From Flavobacterium sp. H122 (lineage in GTDB: Bacteria; Bacteroidota; Bacteroidia; Flavobacteriales; Flavobacteriaceae), in NCBI RefSeq assembly GCF_004959765.1, contig NZ_SJZD01000008.1, positions 120,263 through 184,262 of the forward strand: a DNA stretch of 64,000 bases. Direction: 5' to 3'. The number at the start of each line of letters is the position of its first letter. Position 1 is the stretch's first letter. The notes under the pieces are model-generated. The model was not told where the DNA came from. It saw only the letters and a program-made list of their open reading frames with translations, and did no database searches. Below, one piece after another: positions 1-10,148 of the stretch. The position numbers and the translations under genes were made by a program.

Positions 1-49
1 TCCACTACCACACAACGGATGCCGTCCTCCAAAAAGACGTAGAGTTTAA
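1..49 (+). CDS. rpsK: 30S ribosomal protein S11, 3' end only
   Basis: The first 49 bases, read from base 2, encode a tail PLPHNGCRPPKRRRV followed by TAA. This is the very conserved C-terminus of ribosomal protein S11, which lies on the platform of the small subunit next to the mRNA exit region. The rest of the gene lies upstream of the window. Position directly before rpsD, rpoA and rplQ matches the usual end of the bacterial alpha operon, so the identification is safe although only 15 residues are visible. Confidence 0.9.
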   Translation, partial: PLPHNGCRPPKRRRV

Positions 50-145
50 TTTTTATAATTATTAAGTATAACTAGGTTGATTATAGATTATCGGAGGATA
101 AATAAGACCTGAATTCATAATCTCAACCTTAAACAAATTTTTAAA

Positions 146-751
146 ATGGCAAGATATACTGGTCCTCAAACTAAAATTGCTCGTAAATTTGGCGAAGCAA
201 TCTTCGGAGACGATAGAGCCTTCGAAAAAAGAAATTACCCTCCAGGGCAACATGGTTTAGCTAAAAAGAGAGGTAAAAAATCTGAATATGCAATCCAGTT
301 AATGGAAAAGCAAAAAGCTAAATATACTTACGGTATTTTAGAAAAGCAATTCAGAAACTTATTCGAAAAAGCTGCTGCTTCTAAAGGTGTAACAGGTGAA
401 ATCCTTTTACAATTATGTGAAGCTCGTTTAGATAACGTAGTTTTCAGAATGGGTATCGCTCCATCAAGAAGAGCTGCTAGACAAATTGTATCTCACAGAC
501 ATATTACAGTAAATGGTGAAGTGGTTAACGTTCCTTCTTACCATTTAAAACCTGGTGACAAAGTTGCTGTTCGTGAAAAATCTAAATCTTTAGAGACTAT
601 CGAACGTTCTTTAGCTGCTTCTTCTCACGTATATGAGTGGATTACTTGGAATAATGATACTAAAGAAGGTACTTTCGTATCTGTTCCTCAAAGAATCCAA
701 ATCACGGAGAACATTAAAGAACAACTAATCGTCGAATTGTACAACAAATAA
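146..751 (+). CDS. rpsD: 30S ribosomal protein S4
   Basis: A 201-residue protein of normal length for S4, a primary 16S rRNA-binding protein that nucleates assembly of the small subunit 5' domain. It starts [20 protein letters not shown] and carries the S4 RNA-binding domain in its middle ([26 protein letters not shown], shown here only in part: LDNVVFRMG then RRAARQ). It lies about 100 bases after rpsK and 22 bases before rpoA, in the typical alpha-operon order. The start ATG sits after an AT-rich leader with no Shine-Dalgarno sequence, as is usual in this phylum. In other bacteria S4 can repress its own operon; no such site was identified here. Confidence 0.98.
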   Translation: MARYTGPQTKIARKFGEAIFGDDRAFEKRNYPPGQHGLAKKRGKKSEYAIQLMEKQKAKYTYGILEKQFRNLFEKAAASKGVTGEILLQLCEARLDNVVFRMGIAPSRRAARQIVSHRHITVNGEVVNVPSYHLKPGDKVAVREKSKSLETIERSLAASSHVYEWITWNNDTKEGTFVSVPQRIQITENIKEQLIVELYNK

Positions 752-773
752 TAATTGACATCAGTCGAAATTT

Positions 774-1766
774 ATGGCAATATTTAATTTTCAGAAGCCC
801 GATAAAGTTATCATGATCGATTCTACTGACTTCGAAGGTAAATTCGAATTCAGACCTCTTGAACCAGGTTACGGATTGACTGTGGGTAACGCACTAAGAA
901 GAGTATTACTTTCTGCTCTTGAGGGTTATGCAATCACTTCAATCCGTATTGAAGGTGTTGAGCATGAATTCTCAACTATTCCTGGAGTAGTAGAAGATGT
1001 AACTGAAATTATCCTTAACTTAAAACAAGTACGTTTCAAACGTCAAATTGAAGATATTGATAACGAATCAGTTTCTATTTCTCTTTCAGGAAAAGATCAA
1101 ATTACTGCTGGTGATTTCCAAAAATTCATCTCTGGATTTCAGGTATTAAACCCGGAATTAGTAATTTGTAACTTAGACAGTAAAGTAAACCTTAACATGG
1201 AAATGACTATCGAAAAAGGTCGTGGTTATGTTCCTGCTGAGGAAAACAAAAAACAAAATGCTGCAATCGGTACTATATTTACTGATTCAATCTTTACTCC
1301 GGTAAAGAACGTGAAGTATGCAATTGAAAACTTCCGTGTTGAGCAAAAAACGGACTATGAAAAATTAGTTTTTGAAATCAAAACTGATGGATCTATTCAC
1401 CCTAAAGATGCTCTTACTGAAGCTGCAAAAGTATTAATTCACCATTTTATGTTATTCTCTGATGAGAGAATCACTCTAGAGGCTGATGAAATTGCTCAAA
1501 CTGATTCTTACGATGAAGAATCATTACACATGAGACAACTATTGAAAACTAAATTAGTTGATATGGACTTATCTGTAAGAGCATTAAATTGCTTAAAAGC
1601 TGCTGAAGTTGATACATTAGGTGATTTAGTATCATTCAATAAAAACGACTTAATGAAGTTCCGTAACTTCGGTAAAAAATCATTAACTGAGCTTGATGAA
1701 TTGGTTGCCAACAAGAATTTAACTTTCGGAATGGACTTGTCAAAATATAAGTTAGATAAAGAATAA
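774..1766 (+). CDS. rpoA: DNA-directed RNA polymerase subunit alpha
   Basis: A 330-residue protein of the usual alpha-subunit length. The N-terminal assembly domain is recognisable ([20 protein letters not shown], about residues 32-51), followed after a linker by the C-terminal helix-hairpin-helix domain ([20 protein letters not shown], then [14 protein letters not shown]). Alpha dimerises to scaffold the beta and beta' subunits, and its C-terminal domain contacts upstream promoter DNA and activators. It is placed between rpsD and rplQ with short gaps and is expected to be cotranscribed with them. Confidence 0.99.
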   Translation: MAIFNFQKPDKVIMIDSTDFEGKFEFRPLEPGYGLTVGNALRRVLLSALEGYAITSIRIEGVEHEFSTIPGVVEDVTEIILNLKQVRFKRQIEDIDNESVSISLSGKDQITAGDFQKFISGFQVLNPELVICNLDSKVNLNMEMTIEKGRGYVPAEENKKQNAAIGTIFTDSIFTPVKNVKYAIENFRVEQKTDYEKLVFEIKTDGSIHPKDALTEAAKVLIHHFMLFSDERITLEADEIAQTDSYDEESLHMRQLLKTKLVDMDLSVRALNCLKAAEVDTLGDLVSFNKNDLMKFRNFGKKSLTELDELVANKNLTFGMDLSKYKLDKE

Positions 1767-1804
1767 TCTAGTTCTAAGTATTTAGAATTAAATTTACAAT
1801 AGCA

Positions 1805-2287
1805 ATGAGACACGGAAAAAAAGTAAACCATTTAAGCAGACAGGCTGGACATAGAAAAGCTATGTTGGCTAATATGGCTTGCTCTCTAATCGAGCACAAG
1901 CGTATTAACACTACTGTCGCTAAAGCAAAAGCGCTTAAACAATTTGTTGAGCCACTTATCACAAAATCAAAAGAAGATACTACTCACAATCGTCGTATCG
2001 TTTTCTCATACTTAAGAAGTAAATATGCTGTAACTGATTTGTTCAGAGATGTTGCTGCAAAAGTAGGTGACCGTCCAGGAGGATACACTCGTATCATCAA
2101 GTTAGGTAACCGTTTAGGAGATAACGCTGATATGGCTATGATTGAGTTGGTTGACTTCAATGAATTATACAACGGTGGTAAGAAAGAAGTTAAGAAGGCT
2201 AAGAGCCGTCGTGGTGGTAAAGCTAAAAAAGCTGAAACTGCTCCTGAAGCTCCTGCAACTGAAGAATCTTCTGAATCTGCAGAATAA
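1805..2287 (+). CDS. rplQ: 50S ribosomal protein L17
   Basis: A 160-residue L17 protein beginning [20 protein letters not shown], the diagnostic N-terminus of the family. L17 binds 23S rRNA close to the peptide exit tunnel. It is longer than the roughly 120-residue proteobacterial form because of a low-complexity Lys/Arg- then Ala/Glu-rich tail after about residue 120, an extension often seen in Bacteroidota. It is the last gene of the operon and is followed at once by a strong terminator. Confidence 0.98.
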   Translation: MRHGKKVNHLSRQAGHRKAMLANMACSLIEHKRINTTVAKAKALKQFVEPLITKSKEDTTHNRRIVFSYLRSKYAVTDLFRDVAAKVGDRPGGYTRIIKLGNRLGDNADMAMIELVDFNELYNGGKKEVKKAKSRRGGKAKKAETAPEAPATEESSESAE

Positions 2288-2313
2288 TTATGATGCTCAA
2301 TTCATAAATATAA

Positions 2314-2348
2314 AAAAGGATAAACATTTTAGTTTATCCTTTTTTTTT
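2314..2348 (+). terminator. Rho-independent terminator of the rpsK-rpsD-rpoA-rplQ operon
   Basis: An inverted repeat with arms AAAGGATAAAC and GTTTATCCTTT and a loop of about six bases is followed by a run of eight or more T. It lies 27 bases after the rplQ stop and just before the carA promoter. Confidence 0.9.
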
Positions 2349-2351
2349 GAA

Positions 2352-2359
2352 TAAATTTG
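2352..2359 (+). promoter_or_regulatory. Bacteroidota -7 box (TAAATTTG) of carA
   Basis: TAAATTTG matches the Bacteroidota sigma-A -7 consensus TAnnTTTG and ends 17 bases before the ATG at 2377. An in-frame TTG at 2347 lies upstream of this box, so it would not be in the transcript; the ATG is the supported start. No convincing -33 TTG was found at the normal spacing. Confidence 0.7.
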
Positions 2360-2376
2360 CAAAACTTTTAACTACA

Positions 2377-3486
2377 ATGCAACACACAACAAAACAGCCT
2401 GCTATTTTACTCCTTGCAGACGGAACTATTTTTCATGGTAAATCAATTGGTATAACAGGTAAAACTTTTGGTGAAGTTTGTTTTAATACCGGAACTACCG
2501 GTTATCAGGAGATTTTTACTGATCCGTCTTACTTCGGACAGATTATGGTAGCCACAAATGCCCACATAGGTAATTATGGGGTTAATGAGAATGAAGTAGA
2601 ATCAGACAGAATAATGATTTCCGGTCTGGTTTGTAAAAACTTTTCAATGTTTCATTCACGTCCTGATTCGGAAAGTAATTTATATGATTATTTCGAAAAG
2701 CAGAATTTAATCTGTATTTCAGATGTTGATACCCGTGCCTTGGTAAGTTATATCCGTGATTATGGTGCACAAAATGCTGTGATTTGTACAGATGGTACTT
2801 CTGTAGAAGAATTGAAAAAAGAATTGGCGGGTATTCCGGACATGAACGGATTGGAATTGGCTTCCAAAGTGTCAACTAAAGAACCTTATTTCTTTGGTGA
2901 TGAAAATGCATCTTATAAAATTTCTGCTCTTGATTTAGGTATAAAAAGAAATATCTTAAGAAACCTTGCAAAAAGAGATTGTTATATTAAAGTGTTTCCT
3001 TATAATGCAACTTATGAGGACATGAAATCTTTTAATCCTGATGGTTTTTTCCTTTCAAACGGTCCCGGTGATCCGGATCCTTTAGAAAGCGCAATCAATG
3101 TGGCAAAGCAGATTATGAATAATAATCATCCTTTATTCGGGATTTGTCTTGGACATCAGGTAATCGCTTTGGCAAATGGTGTTTCTACTTACAAAATGTT
3201 TAACGGGCACAGAGGAATCAACCATCCTGTGAAAAACTTATTGACCGGCAGAGGGGAAATTACTTCTCAAAACCACGGTTTTGCTGTAAATAAAGAAGAA
3301 CTGGAAAAGCATAATGAATTGGAAATTACACATGTTCATCTGAATGACGGAACAGTTGCAGGAATGAGAATGAAGTCTAAAAACTGCTTCTCGGTGCAAT
3401 ATCATCCGGAAGCGAGTCCAGGACCACACGATTCATCATATCTGTTTGACCAATTCATTGAAAATATAAAATCCAGTAAAAACTAA
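2377..3486 (+). CDS. carA: Carbamoyl-phosphate synthase small (glutaminase) subunit
   Basis: A 369-residue protein with the CarA N-terminal domain (FGEVCFNTGTTGYQEIFTDP) and a class I glutamine amidotransferase domain. The catalytic nucleophile lies in FGICLGHQ and the His-Glu pair in YHPEASPGPHD. It hydrolyses glutamine and channels ammonia to CarB, giving carbamoyl phosphate for arginine and pyrimidine synthesis. CarB is not next to it; the following gene is enolase, an arrangement common in flavobacteria. It has its own promoter after the ribosomal operon terminator. Confidence 0.97.
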   Translation: MQHTTKQPAILLLADGTIFHGKSIGITGKTFGEVCFNTGTTGYQEIFTDPSYFGQIMVATNAHIGNYGVNENEVESDRIMISGLVCKNFSMFHSRPDSESNLYDYFEKQNLICISDVDTRALVSYIRDYGAQNAVICTDGTSVEELKKELAGIPDMNGLELASKVSTKEPYFFGDENASYKISALDLGIKRNILRNLAKRDCYIKVFPYNATYEDMKSFNPDGFFLSNGPGDPDPLESAINVAKQIMNNNHPLFGICLGHQVIALANGVSTYKMFNGHRGINHPVKNLLTGRGEITSQNHGFAVNKEELEKHNELEITHVHLNDGTVAGMRMKSKNCFSVQYHPEASPGPHDSSYLFDQFIENIKSSKN

Positions 3487-3542
3487 AACGTTATCGTTAA
3501 TAACAATTTTATTTTAATGAGTTATCCTTGGTAAAGAATGGA

Positions 3543-3550
3543 TAAATTTG
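3543..3550 (+). promoter_or_regulatory. Bacteroidota -7 box (TAAATTTG) of eno
   Basis: TAAATTTG matches TAnnTTTG and lies 35 bases before the enolase ATG. A TTG is present upstream but only about 12 bases away, shorter than the usual 17-23, so the -33 element is uncertain. Confidence 0.65.
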
Positions 3551-3582
3551 TGTTTCATTCAAAATAAAATTCAAAACTTTAA

Positions 3583-4878
<1,296 letters not shown>

Positions 4879-4901
4879 TTGGTTTTTCTAATAGATACAG
4901 G

Positions 4902-4938
4902 ATGCCCGTTAGTTTTTAAATTAACGGGTATTTTTTTG
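4902..4938 (+). terminator. Terminator after eno, probably bidirectional
   Basis: Arms ATGCCCGTTA and TAACGGGTAT (one G-T pair) flank a ten-base AT-rich loop and are followed by seven T. It lies between the convergent eno gene and the minus-strand membrane protein ending at 4981. Confidence 0.85.
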
Positions 4939-4980
4939 TAGGTCATGTCAGTTGTTTGAAGTTTATAAAAAGGAATTGAT

Positions 4981-5673
4981 TTATTCTTTGACTTGTTCGT
5001 TACTCTCTTTTAAAAAATAATGTGCTAAAAAGTAAAAAGAAAGGATATAGCAAAAAATACTCGTAAATCGTAACAAAGGGACTTTATAGTAATAATGGTA
5101 AATGCCGTAGAAAAGTTCGCAGATGATAATGTTTAAGGTATAAAGAATAAGATAGGTGTTTTTTTGATTGAACTTGACTAAGTACATAAAAGCCGCACAA
5201 AAAGACAACGTTATTAATGTGAACCCGTACACTAAAATTACTTTGTATAGTTCAAAAGAGCGGTCAAAAACTATAAATGAGGAAATGTATAAAACACAGC
5301 TTAAAAAAATGAGCGTAAGTAAAATAGATAAGTAGCTTGCTTTTTCAATTTTATAAAGCTTCATTTTGGATAATTCTTTAATTAATTTGAAAAGGAGTAT
5401 GCAGTAAGCCAGAAAATTAAAAAACAGCACATATATAAAATAGCTATATCCTTCCAGTAAATTAATTACGCCGGAAAAAAATAATAATGCTAAAATGGTG
5501 CAATTGTAATAATTGACCGGTTTTTTGCTTTCTTCAAAGTAATAAAAGCTTATTGCACCTATAAAGAGTGGCTTGGCAATATAGGATAAATAAGTCCAGT
5601 CCATACAAATGGAAAGGAAATAAAGGATTCCAAAAAGGAAATATAAGGCAAGGTGTGATTTTAAAATATTCAT
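4981..5673 (-). CDS. Polytopic membrane protein, possibly YhhN/TMEM86-like
   Basis: A 230-residue, strongly hydrophobic protein with about seven or eight predicted membrane segments and no soluble domain. The N-terminal part (LYFLSICMDWTYLSYIAKPL) and overall size recall the YhhN/TMEM86 family, which includes lysoplasmalogenases, but the similarity is weak by eye and the function should be treated as unknown. It is transcribed alone on the minus strand, convergent with eno and divergent from gltA. A -7-like TAATTTTG lies 50 bases upstream of the ATG at 5723-5730. Confidence 0.6.
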   Translation of the reverse strand: MNILKSHLALYFLFGILYFLSICMDWTYLSYIAKPLFIGAISFYYFEESKKPVNYYNCTILALLFFSGVINLLEGYSYFIYVLFFNFLAYCILLFKLIKELSKMKLYKIEKASYLSILLTLIFLSCVLYISSFIVFDRSFELYKVILVYGFTLITLSFCAAFMYLVKFNQKNTYLILYTLNIIICELFYGIYHYYYKVPLLRFTSIFCYILSFYFLAHYFLKESNEQVKE

Positions 5674-5722
5674 TTTGTCTTGCTTCGCCGAAGTGAAATC
5701 TGCTTAAAATAAAAATGCATAG

Positions 5723-5730
5723 CAAAATTA
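5723..5730 (-). promoter_or_regulatory. -7 box (TAATTTTG, minus strand) of the membrane protein gene
   Basis: On the minus strand the sequence TAATTTTG matches TAnnTTTG and lies about 50 bases upstream of the ATG at 5673. No -33 TTG at standard spacing was seen, so this is tentative. Confidence 0.45.
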
Positions 5731-5919
5731 CTTATAATTCTGATAGTTTGGTTGATAATAAGTTTATTATGGCTGTTTTGATGATTGAATCTAAAGAAAA
5801 TAATCAATTTGCGTTTTGCGGGTTATATCGTTGGGTAGTTTCTGTCTGGTTTCTCTTTTTTTATTAAAGATTTAACGAAAACGTTTCAGTAAAACTTTTT
5901 TATTTAATACTTATTTCGC

Positions 5920-5927
5920 TAAATTTG
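5920..5927 (+). promoter_or_regulatory. Bacteroidota -7 box (TAAATTTG) of gltA
   Basis: TAAATTTG matches TAnnTTTG and lies 39 bases before the citrate synthase ATG. The position where a -33 TTG is expected holds only a T-run. Confidence 0.65.
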
Positions 5928-5966
5928 TTAAAATATATATTGTCAGATTAATTCCCAAATTATATT

Positions 5967-7250
5967 ATGTCAAAAACAGCGATATTAGAGTACGATGGCA
6001 ACAAGTACGAGTTCCCGGTAATAGTGGGATCTGAAAACGAAGCGGCTATCGACATTGAAAAATTACGTGCTTTAACAGGCGCGATTACCTTAGACCCAGG
6101 GTATAAAAATTCAGGTTCTTGTAAAAGTGATATTACTTTCCTTGATGGAGAAGAAGGAATACTTCGTTACAGAGGTTATGCCATTGAAGATTTAGCTGAA
6201 AAAGCTGATTTTCTTGAAGTATCTTACCTTGTTATTTTTGGAGAGTTGCCTACAAAATCACAATTGGAAAAATTCGAAAACGATATTCGTAAATACACTT
6301 TGGTAAACGAAGAAATGAAAAACATCATTGATGGTTTTCCTAAAACAGCACACCCCATGGGTGTTTTATCTTCGCTTACAAGTGCATTGACCGCGTTTAA
6401 CCCTAAAGTGGTTAATGTGGAAAATGAAGCGGAAATGTATGAGGCAATCTGCAAATCAATGGGTAAATTCCTTGTTATTGCAACTTGGACATACCGTAAA
6501 ATGATGGGTTACCCATTAAACTACTATGATAATACTATTGGTTATGTAGATAACTTCATGAAGTTAATGTTCTCATTGCCAACCGGTCCTTACACTATCA
6601 ATAAAACAGTAATCAATGCTTTGGATAAGTTGTTTATCCTGCATGCTGACCACGAACAAAACTGTTCTACTTCTACAGTTAGAATCGTTGGCTCTTCTCA
6701 CGCTGGTTTGTTTGCTTCTATTTCTGCAGGTGTTTCTGCTTTATGGGGGCCTTTACATGGTGGTGCTAACCAGGCGGTATTGGAAATGTTGGAGCAAATC
6801 CAAAAAGATGGTGGTGATGCACAAAAAGCATTAGAAAGAGCAAAAGATAAAAATGATGATTTCCGTTTAATGGGATTCGGACACAGAGTATACAAAAACT
6901 TTGACCCTCGTGCAAAAATCATCAAAAAAGCAGCTGATGAAGTATTGGCTGAATTAGGTGTTAATGATCCAATTTTGAATATTGCCAAGCAATTGGAAGA
7001 AGCAGCTTTAGTAGATCCATATTTCGTAGATAGAAAATTATATCCAAACGTAGATTTCTATTCTGGTATTATCTACCGTGCTTTAGGAATTCCAACAGAT
7101 ATGTTTACAGTATTATTTGCTATTGGCCGTTTACCGGGATGGATTGCGCAATGGAAAGAAATGAGATTGAACAAAGAGCCTATTGGACGTCCGCGTCAGG
7201 TTTATACAGGTTATGCATTACGTCCGTTTGTTGCAATGGATAAAAGATAA
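5967..7250 (+). CDS. gltA: Citrate synthase (type II)
   Basis: A 427-residue hexameric-type citrate synthase, joining oxaloacetate and acetyl-CoA at the entry to the TCA cycle. The catalytic histidines lie in LHADHEQNCST and WGPLHGGANQAVLEML, and the catalytic aspartate region in LMGFGHRVYKNFDPRA. Arg-containing C-terminal motif GRPRQVYTG is also present. It stands alone with its own promoter and a strong terminator. Confidence 0.98.
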   Translation: MSKTAILEYDGNKYEFPVIVGSENEAAIDIEKLRALTGAITLDPGYKNSGSCKSDITFLDGEEGILRYRGYAIEDLAEKADFLEVSYLVIFGELPTKSQLEKFENDIRKYTLVNEEMKNIIDGFPKTAHPMGVLSSLTSALTAFNPKVVNVENEAEMYEAICKSMGKFLVIATWTYRKMMGYPLNYYDNTIGYVDNFMKLMFSLPTGPYTINKTVINALDKLFILHADHEQNCSTSTVRIVGSSHAGLFASISAGVSALWGPLHGGANQAVLEMLEQIQKDGGDAQKALERAKDKNDDFRLMGFGHRVYKNFDPRAKIIKKAADEVLAELGVNDPILNIAKQLEEAALVDPYFVDRKLYPNVDFYSGIIYRALGIPTDMFTVLFAIGRLPGWIAQWKEMRLNKEPIGRPRQVYTGYALRPFVAMDKR

Positions 7251-7270
7251 TGTTGATAAATTAATAATTA

Positions 7271-7302
7271 AAAAAGCTTCTCATTTCGAGAGGCTTTTTT
7301 TT
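7271..7302 (+). terminator. Terminator after gltA
   Basis: Twelve-base arms AAAAAGCTTCTC and GAGAGGCTTTTT (one G-T pair) enclose a five-base loop and run into eight T. The next promoter begins on its last bases. Confidence 0.92.
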
Positions 7303-7309
7303 ATATTTG
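7302..7309 (+). promoter_or_regulatory. -7 box (TATATTTG) upstream of the arginase gene
   Basis: TATATTTG matches TAnnTTTG directly after the gltA terminator. It would give a leader of about 95 bases before the arginase ATG at 7411. No -33 TTG at good spacing is visible because the terminator occupies that position. Confidence 0.5.
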
Positions 7310-7410
7310 CCCAAGAAACAGATAATTGCTTAGCTTTCATAAAAAACTAAACTAAAACGCATTTTTAAAACTTGCTCTTTTCGTTAAGCTGTTATCCAAT
7401 CAAATCTTTT

Positions 7411-8367
7411 ATGAGTACGAATGTTACTTTTCTAATAAACAAATCAGAAATTACAGCAGGAACGCGCGGTGCATCATTAGGTCCGGATGCAATTATAACC
7501 GCTGCCAGAAAAAAAGGGAGTTATATTTTTGGGGAAAATACTCTTGACAAAATTCAAAACGTTAACGGATATTTGGATAAACCTACAAAATATCCTTTTG
7601 CAAAACGTATAGACGGACTACTATCTATTTATGAAGAACTGAATTCTAAAGTTTCTTCTCTTCTTAAAAACAATTCGTTCCCTATAATTTTAGCTGCAGA
7701 CCATGGTTCAGCAGGCGGAACCATCTCAGGTTTAAAATCAGCTTTCCCGGATAAACGTATTGGAGCTGTTTGGATTGATGCACATGCTGATATTCATACA
7801 CCTTACACAACACCTTCAGGGAATATGCATGGTATGCCATTGGCTTCGGTTATGGATATTGATAATCTGGAATGTAAAATCAATGATATCGATTCTGAAA
7901 CGGAAGAACTTTGGAGAAAACTTAAAAATGTTGGCGGTATTTCAAAAAAAATCAATGCAGATGATATGGTCTATGTCGCTGTAAGAGATACTGAGCCCGA
8001 AGAAGAATCGGTTATTGAACGATTAGGAATCAAGTTGATTACTGTTGAACAAATTCGAAAAGAAGGTGTTAATGCAGCATTAAAAATAATTAATGAGCAA
8101 TTGAAAGATTGTGATTTGGTTTATGTGACTTTTGATGTTGATTCTATGGATCCTGATTTGTCATCACATGGGACGGGAACTCCGGTACCTGACGGAATTA
8201 CTCCTGATGAAGCTAAGGAATTGATGATGAAAATGGCAGCCAATACTAAAACGGCTTGTATAGAAATTGTTGAAGTAAATCCTTGTCTGGATGAAAAAGT
8301 TAATGCAATGGCTGAAATCACTTTAGATATAGTAGAAGCAGTCACTGATGTTGTAAAAAACAGATAG
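7411..8367 (+). CDS. rocF: Arginase-family ureohydrolase, probable arginase
   Basis: A 318-residue member of the ureohydrolase superfamily, which hydrolyses guanidino groups with a two-manganese centre. The metal ligands are in place: ADHGSAGG (family GGDHS), WIDAHADIHTP and FDVDSMDPD, followed by the conserved C-terminal EIVEVNP. The ATG at 7411 was preferred because residue 1 then aligns with the normal start MSTNVTFL; a TTG 39 bases earlier would add a tail with no family counterpart. The next gene is a guanidine/citrulline-type hydrolase, suggesting arginine catabolism. Agmatinase or formimidoylglutamase cannot be excluded without comparison. Confidence 0.85.
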   Translation: MSTNVTFLINKSEITAGTRGASLGPDAIITAARKKGSYIFGENTLDKIQNVNGYLDKPTKYPFAKRIDGLLSIYEELNSKVSSLLKNNSFPIILAADHGSAGGTISGLKSAFPDKRIGAVWIDAHADIHTPYTTPSGNMHGMPLASVMDIDNLECKINDIDSETEELWRKLKNVGGISKKINADDMVYVAVRDTEPEEESVIERLGIKLITVEQIRKEGVNAALKIINEQLKDCDLVYVTFDVDSMDPDLSSHGTGTPVPDGITPDEAKELMMKMAANTKTACIEIVEVNPCLDEKVNAMAEITLDIVEAVTDVVKNR

Positions 8368-8403
8368 TTTTATTGCCTTTTAAAAGGTTTAAAAAAATAC
8401 ATT

Positions 8404-9339
8404 TTGAATCAAATTACAAATACAATATTGATGATCCGCCCTGTTTCGTTTCGAATGAACGAACAAACGGCTGTGAATAATTATTATCAGAAAAATAGTA
8501 ACGGAATACTGCCGGCTGCGATAACGGCTAAGGCACAAAACGAATTTGATGCTTTTGTGGATAAATTAAAAGCAGTTGGTGTTAATGTAATTGTAGTTGA
8601 TGATACAAAAGATACTGATACGCCTGATTCTGTTTTTCCAAACAATTGGATTTCTTTTCATGAAAGCGGTGATGTTATTCTGTATCCAATGTTTGCCGAA
8701 AACCGAAGATTGGAACGCCGAGAGGATATTTTGGATGTGTTGGAAGATCAGGGTTTTGTTATCAATGACGTGATGGATTATACCTTGGCTGAAGAAGAAG
8801 GTGTTTTTCTTGAAGGTACAGGAAGTATAATTTTGGATAGGGCTAACGGTAAAGCGTATTGTGCGTTGTCACCAAGAGCAGATGAAGATTTGTTTATCGA
8901 GTTTTGCGAGGATTTTGAATTTACACCAATAATTTTTAATGCTTACCAAGCAGTCAATGGAGATAGGGAATTGATTTATCATACGAATGTGATGATGTCA
9001 ATTGGGGAGACTTTTGCTGTAATCTGCTCAGAATGTATTGATGATAAAACCGAAAGAAAATCAGTCATTGAAAGTTTGAAACAAGACGGAAAGGAAATTA
9101 TTTATATTACGGAAAGTCAGGTAAACGCTTTTGCAGGAAATATGCTTCAGGTGAAAGGAGCAAACGAAAAGACATATTTGGTTATGAGTGAATCGGCCTA
9201 TAATTCACTAAACAAAGGTCAGATTAACCAAATAGAAAAACACGCTTCAATTTTATATTCTAATCTGGAAACTATTGAAACATGCGGGGGAGGCAGTGCC
9301 CGCTGTATGATGGCAGAAGTTTTCCTTCCGAAAGAATAA
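8404..9339 (+). CDS. ctlX: CtlX-type citrulline/guanidine hydrolase (amidinotransferase superfamily)
   Basis: A 311-residue protein of the pentein (guanidine-modifying enzyme) fold. The landmarks are an acidic PDSVFPNNWISFH, the catalytic His in IYHTNVMMSIGE and the catalytic Cys in CGGGSARCMMAEV near the C-terminus. These match the group annotated as citrulline utilisation hydrolase CtlX, relatives of dimethylarginine hydrolase and arginine deiminase. It follows the arginase by 36 bases and probably shares its transcript. A TTG start at 8404 gives the N-terminus MNQITNTILMIRP; an ATG at 8431 is an alternative. Confidence 0.85.
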   Translation: MNQITNTILMIRPVSFRMNEQTAVNNYYQKNSNGILPAAITAKAQNEFDAFVDKLKAVGVNVIVVDDTKDTDTPDSVFPNNWISFHESGDVILYPMFAENRRLERREDILDVLEDQGFVINDVMDYTLAEEEGVFLEGTGSIILDRANGKAYCALSPRADEDLFIEFCEDFEFTPIIFNAYQAVNGDRELIYHTNVMMSIGETFAVICSECIDDKTERKSVIESLKQDGKEIIYITESQVNAFAGNMLQVKGANEKTYLVMSESAYNSLNKGQINQIEKHASILYSNLETIETCGGGSARCMMAEVFLPKE

Positions 9340-9358
9340 AAAAACAGATTCAATAAAA

Positions 9359-9414
9359 AAAATCCCAAATTCCGGTCACTGAGCTTGTCGAAGTGCGGAA
9401 TTTGGGATTTTGCT
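9359..9414 (+). terminator. Terminator with a REP-like palindrome nested in its loop
   Basis: Sixteen-base perfect arms AAAATCCCAAATTCCG and CGGAATTTGGGATTTT enclose a second palindrome, CACTGAGCTTGTCGAAGTG, at 9377-9395, with two extra bases on the left side only. T-rich sequence follows on the plus strand and A-rich sequence precedes the left arm, so it can work in both directions. It separates ctlX from the convergent marC gene. Confidence 0.85.
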
Positions 9415-9462
9415 TTTCAAAAAATCAAACTTTTTTATGTTTTAATTTTTGAAATTTGTCAT

Positions 9463-10098
9463 TTATTTAATGATGTGACTGTTTTCAATAATTTTTAAAA
9501 TTGCATTTACAATATATTGAACTCCAATAGCAATTACAAAGAATCCAACAATTCTTGAAATAGCTACAATTCCGGCTTCTCCTAGATATTTTACTAAATA
9601 GTGGGCGCTGTTTAAAATAAGAAAAATAGATAGGGCTACGGCCAATATCGCTCCTATGGCAATTGAAATTGCTGTCAGAGTATTGTGTTCCTGATGAAAA
9701 GCAATTAATAATGAAATTGAACCAGGACCTGCTAACAAAGGCATGGCAAGCGGGGTTAAGGCAATAGCATGTTTTTGCTGTGCTTCGTCTTCAACTTTTT
9801 TATTTATCCCTTTGCGTTTTTTTACTCTTCCCGATAATAAACCAAAACCTGAATTGGCAATAATTATACCTCCGGCAATACGAAGAGCTTCCAGACTTAT
9901 GTTGAAAAAACGCAAAACATATTCACCAATAAAATAAGCGACAACCATGATAATGAAAACATTTATGGCAGTCCACCTCGAGGTTTTTGTCAGCTCTTCC
10001 CGGTTGTAGCCATTAGTCAATCCAACAAATACTGGGATTGCTCCAATAGGGTTGAGAACAGAAAAAAGGGCCGCAAAAATGTAAAAAAATAGATCCAT
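9463..10098 (-). CDS. MarC-family integral membrane protein
   Basis: A 211-residue, six-helix membrane protein of the MarC/YhgN/SnatA family (UPF0056). The N-terminus ALFSVLNPIGAIPVFVGLT and the internal repeat ALTPLAMPLLAGPGSISLLI are the family hallmarks; each carries a conserved Asn-Pro or Pro-Gly turn in an inverted repeat. Archaeal SnatA transports small amino acids, but most bacterial members have no assigned substrate. It lies 50 bases after the patatin gene on the same strand. Confidence 0.88.
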   Translation of the reverse strand: MDLFFYIFAALFSVLNPIGAIPVFVGLTNGYNREELTKTSRWTAINVFIIMVVAYFIGEYVLRFFNISLEALRIAGGIIIANSGFGLLSGRVKKRKGINKKVEDEAQQKHAIALTPLAMPLLAGPGSISLLIAFHQEHNTLTAISIAIGAILAVALSIFLILNSAHYLVKYLGEAGIVAISRIVGFFVIAIGVQYIVNAILKIIENSHIIK

Positions 10099-10148
10099 TT
10101 TTTAAATGTAAAATTAGGGAGTTAAAAAGGGTTTAATAGAACCGAAAG

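Noticed and set aside
2347..2376. Upstream TTG start for carA
   Set aside because: It lies in the terminator T-run and before the -7 box, so it is not in the transcript.
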